Source: Candidatus Paraburkholderia calva
GTDB taxonomy: Bacteria > Pseudomonadota > Gammaproteobacteria > Burkholderiales > Burkholderiaceae
Reading direction: 5' to 3'
NCBI GenBank assembly: GCA_001184395.1
Contig: LFLF01000013.1
Span: forward strand, 1 to 44,818
DNA: 44,818 nt
Shown: piece by piece, positions 20,257 to 27,765 of the stretch
How positions within the stretch are numbered: position 1 is the stretch's first letter
Layout: each line of letters begins with the position of its first letter
The notes under the pieces: generated by a model
What the model was told of the DNA's origin: nothing
The model's database searches: none
Seen by the model: only the letters and a program-made list of their open reading frames with translations
Program-made: the position numbers and the translations under genes

Positions 20257-21206
20257 GCGGTGCTGCTGACCGGACCATCCTACTGACCGGCGTCAGCGGC
20301 CAGGTTGGATTCGAACTGGCGCGCAGTCTGCAGGGGCTGGGCAACGTGGTGGCTGTCGAGCGCGGCAGGCTCGATCTTGGCGACATCGATCAGGTCAGGC
20401 AAGTGGTGCGAGACGTGAAGCCGTCGTGGATCGTGAATCCGGCGGCGTACACGGCAGTAGATCGCGCCGAAAGTGACGTCGACGACGCGATGCGCGCCAA
20501 TGGCGAAGCGCCGGGCTTGCTGGCCGAAGAGGCAAAGCGTCTCGGCGCGTTACTGGTGCACTACTCCACGGACTACGTCTTCGACGGTATGAAAAATGGC
20601 GCGTATGTCGAGGCCGATGCCACCGGCCCACAGAACGTCTATGGCAAAAGCAAGCTGGCGGGCGAGCAGGCGATTGCCGCGTCGGGCTGCGATCATCTAA
20701 TTTTCCGGACGAGCTGGGTGTACGGAGCGCGGGGCCGCAACTTCCTCCTCACCATGCTGCGCCTTGGCGCCAAGCGCGACGAAATGAGCGTCGTCGCAGA
20801 TCAGTATGGTGCGCCGACGTGGGCGACCACGATCGCGACGCTTACGTCGGGTGTGCTCACGCAATCGGCGGCGCTGCACGGGGATGCCGCGCGCGAGTGG
20901 CGTCGCGCTCGTAGCGGCGTCTATCATCTGACGGCCTCGGGCGCGACGTCGTGGCATGGATTTGCCGAAGCCATCTTCGACATGGCCGGCGGCGATCGGA
21001 AGCCCGTGGTGAAGCCGATTTCAATGGCTTCGTATCCGACACCGGCGCAACGGCCGGGCAATTCCCGCATGTCGAACGACAAGCTCGCAACGACGTTCGG
21101 GTTGCGCGCGCCCGACTGGCGAGAGGCACTCCGGTTGTGTCTCGGGGGCGCTGAGTTCCTTCGGCCGCGCGTCGCGCGGTCTCACACTGACTCCAGGGAA
21201 TATTGA
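20253..21206 (+). CDS. rfbD: dTDP-4-dehydrorhamnose reductase
   Basis: 317 residues from ATG at 20253 ([20 protein letters not shown]). The Rossmann motif LTGVSGQVGFELA lies at about residues 10-22, NPAAYTAVDRAESD at about 61-74, STDYVFDG at about 104-111 and the Y-x3-K in NVYGKSKLAGEQA at about 127-139. It reduces dTDP-4-keto-L-rhamnose with NADPH to dTDP-L-rhamnose and completes the pathway. The start overlaps the rfbC stop (ATGA) and the stop shares a base with the following NUDIX remnant. It has a short C-terminal tail rich in Arg that lacks similarity I can name. Confidence 0.96.
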   Translation: MSGAADRTILLTGVSGQVGFELARSLQGLGNVVAVERGRLDLGDIDQVRQVVRDVKPSWIVNPAAYTAVDRAESDVDDAMRANGEAPGLLAEEAKRLGALLVHYSTDYVFDGMKNGAYVEADATGPQNVYGKSKLAGEQAIAASGCDHLIFRTSWVYGARGRNFLLTMLRLGAKRDEMSVVADQYGAPTWATTIATLTSGVLTQSAALHGDAAREWRRARSGVYHLTASGATSWHGFAEAIFDMAGGDRKPVVKPISMASYPTPAQRPGNSRMSNDKLATTFGLRAPDWREALRLCLGGAEFLRPRVARSHTDSREY

Positions 21207-21777
21207 TGTCGAAGCGTAATCGCATTTGCGAGCTGACCGTCGAGCAGCTGTCGAATCAACATCGACTGCTCGATGCCCACACCTTTGAATACGAACGCGA
21301 TGACGGTTCCACTCAGGTTCTGGATCGCGAGATTATATCACGTGGATGACGGCGCCGCCGGCCTTCCTTACGATCCGGAACGGCGCACGGTGTTGCTGCT
21401 CCGGCAGTTCCGGTTACCTGCTTATTTGCCGTGGCGAGGAAGGCTGGGTGCTGGAAGCGCCGGCGGGCTTCATCGATAACGCGCCTCCGGAGGAGCGCGC
21501 GTTCGCCACGAAATCGCGGAGGAAGCGGGTTATCGCGTCGGCGAAGTCACGAAGGTGTTCGAGGGCGTTGATGATTCCAGGTTGCGTGACACACGTGGTC
21601 TTCTATGGCTTCATCTCAACCTATTCGCCTGCCGACCGGATTCACGAAGGTGGTGGGCTCGTCGAGGAGGGGGAGGATATCGAAGTGGTCGAGTTGACGA
21701 TCGACAAGGCGATGGAAATGGTTTTTTACAAGGGGCGAGATTCGTTCGTAGACGTGAAAACGATTATGCTATTGTAG
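21206..21777 (+). pseudogene. NUDIX hydrolase (ADP-ribose/NDP-sugar diphosphatase type), multiply frameshifted
   Basis: The start at 21206 reads MSKRNRICELTVEQLSNQH and continues FEYERDDGSTQVLDREIIS, the N-terminal domain of NudE/NudK-type hydrolases, then stops. Following pieces change frame: LPYDPERRTVLLLRQFRLPAYL, EEGWVLEAPAGFIDN, then fragments of the NUDIX box (EEIAEEAGYRVGEVTKVFEG can be pieced together across frames near 21510-21560). The last frame ends VVELTIDKAMEMVFYKG to the stop at 21777. At least four frame changes destroy the NUDIX box. The intact relatives cleave ADP-ribose or GDP-mannose. It hangs on the end of the rfb operon and is the only broken member there. Confidence 0.8.
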
Positions 21778-21818
21778 CACGTGGCACTGTTCGTGTTTCG
21801 CTGAACGTAGGCTGCGGC

Positions 21819-22640
21819 TTATTCGAGTTCGGGCAGAATGAACTGGCGATAGGGAAAGGTCGCTGGGACGTTCGCGAAATAGCTTGGCGCTACGCCGCAG
21901 GATCCGAGGAAAATTCCGTTCCATTCCTGTCCAGCTTCTTCCGGCTTGCGCTCGAAGTGCAGCCGCCTGAGCGGCGAACAGCCAGGATCTTCGTTGTCGA
22001 GATTCGACAGCAGGGTCCATTCGACGCTTACGGTATCGCCCGATACCTTGCAGATCCTTCCTTGTAGCAGCAACCGGCTGGCCGGCTTCGCGCATACATT
22101 CGGCCGGTCTTCCGAGGGCGAGAAAGGAAACGCGACATAGCTGCCTGGTTTCACAAAAGACAAGGGTTTTGCGGCGAATTCCGCAGCCAGGCCTTCCGCC
22201 TTCGGCATGCCGAACAATTCGATGAAGCGGTTCCAGACACGCCGTTTGCGCTCTTTCTTCGCCAGCGCGACGGCTTGAGCGACCAGCAAGCTGTCATCGC
22301 GGACCAGCACCGAAGACAGCGTATCGGCGTCGTCGGCGAGCACGGCTTCTATCGCGGCGGAATGTCCATCGCGGTTGATCAGTGACAGATTCGGCTGATA
22401 GTGTAGAAGCAGTTCAGCGATTTCCCGATCGTGCGAACGGATTGCCTGCATCAGGGGCATGTCACCCTGAGCGTCCTGCACGTTTTGCGATGCGCCCTTG
22501 GTGATGAGCAGCCGCACGAGCGGCGGATAATGCGCGGCGACTGCTTGCGTGAAGTCGTTGCCGTAGTCATAGTCGTCGGCGAAAGCCGGAATACTTGCGC
22601 AGATCAACGCGGCGCAAGCGATACGAAGCGCGTTCTTCAT
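21819..22640 (-). CDS. Secreted ankyrin-repeat protein of unknown function
   Basis: 273 residues from ATG at 22640 (MKNALRIACAALICASIPAFADD), a clear signal peptide with cleavage after AFA. Residues about 30-120 hold ankyrin-like repeats: HYPPLVRLLITKGASQNVQDAQGD, then MPLMQAIRSHDREIAELLLHY and NRDGHSAAIEAVLADDADTL. The C-terminal half is unlike anything I recognise. It has a YVAFPFSPSE stretch and Cys-rich pieces (LQGRICKVSGDTVSVEWTLL, DPGCSPLRRLH). The product is probably periplasmic or exported. It overlaps the acyltransferase stop by four bases, so it is the last gene of the minus-strand surface-glycan run. A role in that pathway is possible but only suggested by position. Confidence 0.8.
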   Translation of the reverse strand: MKNALRIACAALICASIPAFADDYDYGNDFTQAVAAHYPPLVRLLITKGASQNVQDAQGDMPLMQAIRSHDREIAELLLHYQPNLSLINRDGHSAAIEAVLADDADTLSSVLVRDDSLLVAQAVALAKKERKRRVWNRFIELFGMPKAEGLAAEFAAKPLSFVKPGSYVAFPFSPSEDRPNVCAKPASRLLLQGRICKVSGDTVSVEWTLLSNLDNEDPGCSPLRRLHFERKPEEAGQEWNGIFLGSCGVAPSYFANVPATFPYRQFILPELE

Positions 22641-23875
22641 CCGCGCGCCTCCATGAAATTTCGAATCACACGTTTCCCGAGGTCCTTGCACGTCGTTTCG
22701 ACGAGGCGGTAACTCAGTTCGGCGAGCGCGAGCACCAGCAGCATGAAGACCGCGAACTGGATCAGATAGCCGGTCCGAGTCAATTTGAGGGAATCGGGAA
22801 TGCGTTCGTAGAAGCGGAAATAGAGATCGTTGTAGACCAGAATGAGCAGCACGTGACCGAGATAGATCGAATATGAACGGCTGCCAATGTATTCGAGGAA
22901 AGGCGCGAGCATCCTGATGTTCAGAATCCAGCCTCGTTCTAGCGAGGCGAGAACCACGAGGGCGACCGAGACCAGCGCGTAGCCGCAGAGTGCCGCGTTC
23001 GAGAAATAGAATTGTCCGGATCTGCCGAGAATGTCGGTGTTCAGAACGCCCGGCAATAATGCGAGCAGCGCGCACAGCGTGATACCGAAGACGGTTTTGA
23101 GGAACGCTCGCATGCGAGGTGCGCGAAGCAGCCGCATGAAGATCGGGCTGGCCGCGTTGACGTTGCCCGCGAGCGTGTTGAATCGCCACATGGGCAGATG
23201 GCGATACTTGTCGATGAGCAGCGCGATGACGACGCCGTACAGCAGTTCGTCCACGCGCGTGTGCGTGAGATTCGCGATGCTCACGGAGGTCAGCGGCCGC
23301 AAGACGAACAGTACCAGGGCGACACAGATCGCACAGGCGGCGAGCCGGTATGAGGTGCGGCCGCACAGGACGAGCAGCATCGGCGCGAGAAGATAGAAAT
23401 GCTCCTCGATGGATAGGCTGTAGTAATGCGACATGTTGGTCGGGATGCCGCCGAACACCATTGCATAGTTGTAAATGCCGCCGGCGAATGCGATGCCTTC
23501 ACGAAATATGTCCGCAGGTCGCGCGAACGACGCGATGCTGCCAGTTGCGCTCATGACGTAAGCGACGACCCAATACAAAAATATGTAGAAGAAGGCTGAA
23601 GGCGCGATCCGGAACACGCGCCGAAGATAGAACGCGAGGATCGACTGGCGGCTGCGTTCGAGCCGTTGCACGGGGGTATCGCCGAGAGGTCGGGGAAGCG
23701 TCGACAACAGCGACTGCGAGACGACAAAACCCGAAATGACGAAAAACAGGTCTACACCGGTGAACGACGAATATAAATACGGATGAAACAGTTGCTTGAA
23801 GGGCACATGTACGATTATTGTCAGCAAAACCGCGACAGCCCGCAGTCTTTCAATCTCAAGATTCTTGTGACTCAT
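22637..23875 (-). CDS. Membrane O-acyltransferase, OafA/YrhL type
   Basis: 412 residues from ATG at 23875 (MSHKNLEIERLRAVAVLL); a TTG 12 codons upstream is less likely. It has the acyltransferase-3 pattern: IERLRAVAVLLTIIVHVPF with the key His, FTGVDLFFVISGFVVSQSLL (about residues 45-64), FYLRRVFRIAPSAFFYI, and YSLSIEEHFYLLAPMLLVL, with about ten membrane helices. Such proteins move acetyl or other acyl groups onto sugars of O-antigen or exopolysaccharide at the inner membrane. It overlaps the ankyrin gene start by four bases. It lies 87 bases downstream of the glycosyltransferase and ends the biosynthetic part of the cluster. Confidence 0.93.
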   Translation of the reverse strand: MSHKNLEIERLRAVAVLLTIIVHVPFKQLFHPYLYSSFTGVDLFFVISGFVVSQSLLSTLPRPLGDTPVQRLERSRQSILAFYLRRVFRIAPSAFFYIFLYWVVAYVMSATGSIASFARPADIFREGIAFAGGIYNYAMVFGGIPTNMSHYYSLSIEEHFYLLAPMLLVLCGRTSYRLAACAICVALVLFVLRPLTSVSIANLTHTRVDELLYGVVIALLIDKYRHLPMWRFNTLAGNVNAASPIFMRLLRAPRMRAFLKTVFGITLCALLALLPGVLNTDILGRSGQFYFSNAALCGYALVSVALVVLASLERGWILNIRMLAPFLEYIGSRSYSIYLGHVLLILVYNDLYFRFYERIPDSLKLTRTGYLIQFAVFMLLVLALAELSYRLVETTCKDLGKRVIRNFMEARG

Positions 23876-23962
23876 ATCCGATTGCTGACCATGCGTTGAA
23901 TCCTGGACCAAACGGAAGGTTTGCCTTCGCGTTGCTTGCCAATCGGCTGAAGTCTATTGGAT

Positions 23963-24997
23963 CTAGCCTGCGTACTTGCGGCGTAGTTTGTTGAGTGCAA
24001 AAAATGCGCCGCGTCGCAAATCGCCGTTGGCGGTGCGGCCGATAAGCGTCGCCATCATACCCCATACAAGCGCGAGCGGACGCGACCAGCGAATGATCGG
24101 AGCGACCCAGAAGACGAATAGCGGCCGGTCGCCAAAGCGTTCTGAAAAATACTTGTAGGTTGCCCGTAAGTCGCCCTGGCGAGCAAGCCGCTGACGCACG
24201 AGATTGAACGGATGATACGAGGTCAGCATCCGTGTTTCGAACTGCCTGATTTCGCTCGGACCGAGGCCTGCTTCGCGATATGAATCGAGAATTCTGCCGA
24301 GTCGCTCGACGAACACTTCTGAAAAATCATAGCCGCCGGAATTGGCCCGCTTGCAGGCAAGAATGTAGCGTTTCAGGTAGCTGTTGTGTTTGACCTGAAG
24401 CACCGCGTTCACGATGAGATGGACCTGCACGAGATTGCTGCCGCAGAACTGGCGCGCGTCGATCTCTTCCTGCACACGTTTGTTGATGATGCACGCCGAA
24501 ATGAACGTGATGTACGGACCGATCGCGGCGAGAAAGTCGCCAACCTTGTCATAGGTTTCGATGCTCGCGTCGCCGCCCGGGTATTCCTTTTCCGGATCGT
24601 TCTCGTAGCCAAAGGGCCGAAGGCAGACGATGCCGTATTCCGCCTTGTTCAGATGGTCGATCAGGTAGGACAGCGTGCCGCTCACATACATGTCGTCATC
24701 GCCCATGATCTGGACGTAGTGGCTACGTGCCTCGTTGAAGCATTGTGCGATATTCGCGTCTGAGCCTATATCCACCATGTTGCGGATATAGCGGATCGGA
24801 AGCCCCTGCGCTTGCGCGCGCGCGACGACTTCCGGCGTCGCATCGGTAGAACAGTTGTCGGAGACCACCACTTCGAGCAAGCCTGGCGCAAGCGTGCGTG
24901 CTTCCTCGACGAGACGCTGAAGGTTCAGCTCGAGGAAATTCGCTCGCGTGTAGGTCGGAATGGCAACGGTCAGTAGCGGAAGTGCGTGTCCGTTCAT
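23963..24997 (-). CDS. Family 2 glycosyltransferase
   Basis: 344 residues from ATG at 24997 (MNGHALPLLTVAIPTYTRAN), chosen because it overlaps the flippase stop as ATGA. It is a GT-A fold: LLTVAIPTYTRANFLELNL (about 8-26), EVVVSDNCSTDATPEVV (about 42-58), and a DxD-like IMGDDDMYVSG (about 97-107). The C-terminal part is helical and Arg-rich with no obvious membrane segment. It is likely a cytoplasmic, membrane-associated transferase adding one sugar to the lipid-linked unit. The N-terminus recalls O-antigen transferases for dideoxyhexoses, and CDP-dideoxyhexose genes lie in the same operon, but donor and acceptor cannot be read from sequence. Confidence 0.92.
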   Translation of the reverse strand: MNGHALPLLTVAIPTYTRANFLELNLQRLVEEARTLAPGLLEVVVSDNCSTDATPEVVARAQAQGLPIRYIRNMVDIGSDANIAQCFNEARSHYVQIMGDDDMYVSGTLSYLIDHLNKAEYGIVCLRPFGYENDPEKEYPGGDASIETYDKVGDFLAAIGPYITFISACIINKRVQEEIDARQFCGSNLVQVHLIVNAVLQVKHNSYLKRYILACKRANSGGYDFSEVFVERLGRILDSYREAGLGPSEIRQFETRMLTSYHPFNLVRQRLARQGDLRATYKYFSERFGDRPLFVFWVAPIIRWSRPLALVWGMMATLIGRTANGDLRRGAFFALNKLRRKYAG

Positions 24998-26319
24998 GAC
25001 TCGAGTCTCCAGAGGCGGTTGCACCGGCTCCAGACGAAGACGGTCACAGGCAGATTCACCAGAAAATTCATCGATGCCAGCACGATGACTAGCTCGGCTG
25101 ACGAGTAGTGCGCGGCCGCCCACACGATGAGCGGCAGGGCGATGAGCGTCGTGATGGCGAGGGGCGCCATCAGCGGTTCGCGCCGATGGCTGCGCAGATG
25201 GGCAGCCAGCGCGCCGATCACGTGATTACTGAACATGAACAGCAGCAGGCCGGCCAGTTGCCAGAAGGGTAGCACGCGTCGTGCATACAAGGTATGCGAG
25301 AACAGCAGGTCGGCTGCGAGCACGCCGAGCGCCATCATGACGAAGATCGCCGACGACGTAAGAAAGTCGCGCTTGAAGAGACGGTCAAGCAATGGCCAGT
25401 CGCGCGTCACGGCGGCGCGTGCCATCAGTGGTACGCGTCGAGTGATCCACGATTGCGCGACGAGTCCGAGGGTATTCACGATGGCAAGAGACAAGCCGAG
25501 TTGGCCGGCGATTACCGGACCCTGCGTATGGAACAACACGGGAATGTTGATCTGTGTGAGCAGATAGCCGCACAGCAAATTGATGCCGAGGCGCCATTGC
25601 AGCGGCCAGACTTCATGTCGCCAGTCGAAGGCACCTTCGGTGGAACCGATAGCGAGCGATATCAGGCCACGCCGACGCCGCAACAACCAGGCGAGGGGCA
25701 CCAGCAAGGTCATGGCCGGCACCATCGCTGTAGCCCACAATCCGGCACCGGAGGCCAGCGTCAGCCAGCATGATATGGAGCCGGTCACCGCGAGCGCGAG
25801 CCGCACGGCGTAGACATGCGTGATCTGCCCGGCGCCTTCGAGAATCGACAGGAAGGGCATCACGACCAGGCCGCTCGCGGTCAGCGCGCACAACGTGAGC
25901 CACGGCGCGAGCCAATGCACATCGATCGCCGGTTTGGTGCCGAAAAATACCATTCCGCCAGGCACGGCCGTGAGCGCGAACAACAGCGCGATTGACGCGT
26001 ACCAGCGTGACGCACGATGCACGAGTGCCTGAAAATACGGCGACGCTTCGCCCTCGACACGTCCATCGCTGATCCATTTCAGGCCGGTGAATGCGTGCGC
26101 CGACACTTGCACGAGCACCATCGAAAGCCCGAGATCGAACAGCGTGTATAATGCTGCGACGCTGATGAAGCTGTAATACCAGCCCTGAAGTTCAGGCGTC
26201 AGGAAATGGACGGCAAGGATCGTCGTTAGCAGGCCGGCTCCGGCTTGCCAGAGCCTTAGTGATAGAACGAGTGCGAGGTCTCGCGAGATCGGGGGCAGGC
26301 GCAGTGACAAGCTGCTCAC
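24994..26319 (-). CDS. wzx: Polysaccharide flippase, Wzx/MATE-like
   Basis: 441 residues if read from GTG at 26319 (VSSLSLRLPPISRDLALVL). An ATG at 26386 is an alternative and no strong ribosome-binding site separates them. About 12 hydrophobic segments are visible, with positive short loops between them (WLLRRRRGL, CNRLW at the end). Early segments LWQAGAGLLTTILAVHFLTPE and LGLSMVLVQVSAHA recall Wzx O-unit translocases. It would move undecaprenyl-linked oligosaccharides across the inner membrane. It is coupled to the glycosyltransferase by an ATGA overlap and follows the nucleotidyltransferase by 88 bases. It is the only flippase candidate in the cluster; no Wzm/Wzt ABC exporter is present. 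Confidence 0.85.
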   Translation of the reverse strand: MSSLSLRLPPISRDLALVLSLRLWQAGAGLLTTILAVHFLTPELQGWYYSFISVAALYTLFDLGLSMVLVQVSAHAFTGLKWISDGRVEGEASPYFQALVHRASRWYASIALLFALTAVPGGMVFFGTKPAIDVHWLAPWLTLCALTASGLVVMPFLSILEGAGQITHVYAVRLALAVTGSISCWLTLASGAGLWATAMVPAMTLLVPLAWLLRRRRGLISLAIGSTEGAFDWRHEVWPLQWRLGINLLCGYLLTQINIPVLFHTQGPVIAGQLGLSLAIVNTLGLVAQSWITRRVPLMARAAVTRDWPLLDRLFKRDFLTSSAIFVMMALGVLAADLLFSHTLYARRVLPFWQLAGLLLFMFSNHVIGALAAHLRSHRREPLMAPLAITTLIALPLIVWAAAHYSSAELVIVLASMNFLVNLPVTVFVWSRCNRLWRLES

Positions 26320-26407
26320 GTGCGGACAGCCGGCTGGAGGTTCGGAAAGAGGGAAGGCCGGCGCGCCCGTAAAGGCGCGCCACATGCTGCGTACACGGAT
26401 AGCACGG

Positions 26408-27493
26408 TCAGAACAGCTTGGATGCGAGTTCGTAATCGCTCGGCCGGCCGACATCGAGCCAGTGCTCGAAGATGGGGAAGCAGGACACCGATTGCTGCAC
26501 CTCGATGAGATTATGCGCGACGTCGGTCATGTTGTAAGGACCCGAGGGCGGCAGCGTGTCGAATACACGCTTGGAAAGAAAGTAAATGCCGCTATTGACG
26601 AGAAAACTGAAGTTCGGCTTTTCGTCGATACGCGTGACTTGCGAGTTCTTTTCGCTGACCACGCCAAAGGGAACCTGAAAACTATATTGCGTTGCCGCAA
26701 TCGTCATCGCTGACTGGCTGCGCACGTGGAACGCCAGAAACATTCCGATATCCAGATTGGTCAGGATATCGCCATTAAATACGAGCGTATTTTCATCACG
26801 GAACGGCACCAACGAAAGCGCGCCGCCCGTTCCGCGCGGCGTTTCTTCGTGCACGTACTGAATTTCCACGCCAAAGCGCTCGCCATTGCCGAAGTGATCC
26901 GTGATTTTTTCCGGCAGATAGTGCGTCGCAATGAAGATGCGGCTCGCCCCATGGCTCACGAGTTTCTCGATGCTGATTTCGAGCATCGGACGGCCGTTGA
27001 CCTGAAGCATCGGCTTTGGGGTATCGGCCGTCAGCGGGCGCAGGCGCGTGCCGAAACCACCGGCCATGACGACGGCGGTGAACTTGCGGTCAATATAGGC
27101 CGGCGCGTGATCGATGGCGTGATGATCGATGACCGACACGGGCTTGCCGTTGACATCGGTCAGCACGAGTTGACGCAGCGAGTGCTGGTTGAAGAGGGTC
27201 TCGAGCTCTTTGCGAGTCGAGTGTGCGGGCGCGGTAATTGGTTTCGGACGCGCGCTGCGTGCCTTGATGTTCTGGATTTCGACAGCCAGATCGTCGAGCT
27301 TGAAGCCTTCGAGGAAGGCGCGCCGAACGTCGCCGTCCGTAATGATATTAACGAACGTGTCCTGGTTGAAGAGCAAGGTGCAAGCAACCGGGCCGCTCGC
27401 CTGAATGCGCTCGATGACGTCTGCGATTCGGGAATCGAACGTTACGCTCAGGCAATCGACGCTCAGGCAATCGATATTGTCAAAGTTCGTCAT
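26408..27493 (-). CDS. Sugar-phosphate nucleotidyltransferase with N-terminal CBS domains (PtmE-like)
   Basis: 361 residues from ATG at 27493. The N-terminal third (about 15-125) is a CBS pair: SRIADVIERIQASG, FVNIITDGDVRRAFLEG, TRKELETLFNQHSLRQLVLTD. The catalytic part begins at about 137 with VVMAGGFGTRLRPLTADTPK and has HEETPRGTGGAL, LVFNGDILTNLDI and FEHWLDVGRPSDYELA. Proteins of this build accompany nonulosonic-acid clusters. Campylobacter PtmE activates glucosamine-1-phosphate with GTP for legionaminic acid, and that role fits the neighbouring NeuB/NeuC genes. The nucleotide cannot be told from sequence. A 15-base tandem duplication doubles D-C-L-S-V near the N-terminus (27445-27474) without breaking the frame. 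Confidence 0.88.
   Translation of the reverse strand: MTNFDNIDCLSVDCLSVTFDSRIADVIERIQASGPVACTLLFNQDTFVNIITDGDVRRAFLEGFKLDDLAVEIQNIKARSARPKPITAPAHSTRKELETLFNQHSLRQLVLTDVNGKPVSVIDHHAIDHAPAYIDRKFTAVVMAGGFGTRLRPLTADTPKPMLQVNGRPMLEISIEKLVSHGASRIFIATHYLPEKITDHFGNGERFGVEIQYVHEETPRGTGGALSLVPFRDENTLVFNGDILTNLDIGMFLAFHVRSQSAMTIAATQYSFQVPFGVVSEKNSQVTRIDEKPNFSFLVNSGIYFLSKRVFDTLPPSGPYNMTDVAHNLIEVQQSVSCFPIFEHWLDVGRPSDYELASKLF
27445..27474 (-). repeat. 15-base perfect tandem duplication, in frame, in an intact gene
   Basis: CGCTCAGGCAATCGA (27445-27459, plus-strand sense) is repeated exactly at 27460-27474. On the coding strand it yields IDCLSVDCLSV near residue 7 of the CBS nucleotidyltransferase. It lies before the first CBS motif and keeps the frame. 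Confidence 0.95.
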
Positions 27494-27571
27494 GATCTAA
27501 CAACGAAAGAACGATGGGTGGAGAAAGCGAAACTAACTGCTTCGCTAAGAATCACGCCGCCTGTTTGCAAC

Positions 27572-27765
27572 AGGTGGCCCGCACCGGATTGAAGACATTC
27601 CGAACAGCGGTTTGCGGATCTACGAGAAACGCGTGAGAAATACGGCGTAACCGTATGGATGCGCGTGGCCTCACCCGACATGCATGGCGTCCTTCGTGCT
27701 ACACGGGACATCCAATTGGACTATTTCGATGATAGCACGCTGCAGATGCCGCACTGGCCTATCAC
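27572..27765 (+). pseudogene. Unidentified gene remnant in an otherwise non-coding gap
   Basis: Between two minus-strand cluster genes the plus strand carries protein-like sequence in two frames: HRIEDIPNSGLRIYEKR, then after a one-base shift EKYGVTVWMRVASPDMHG and TRDIQLDYFDDSTLQMPHWP. The composition looks like real protein and differs from the frames around it. I do not recognise the family. It runs opposite to the cluster, is short, and has no start or full domain. It may be a leftover of an earlier gene displaced when the cluster formed. Confidence 0.35.

Noticed and set aside
22641..23366. A minus-strand frame that would extend the ankyrin protein by about 240 residues at its N-terminus.
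   Set aside because: The extension reads the acyltransferase gene out of frame, and a clear signal peptide begins at 22640.
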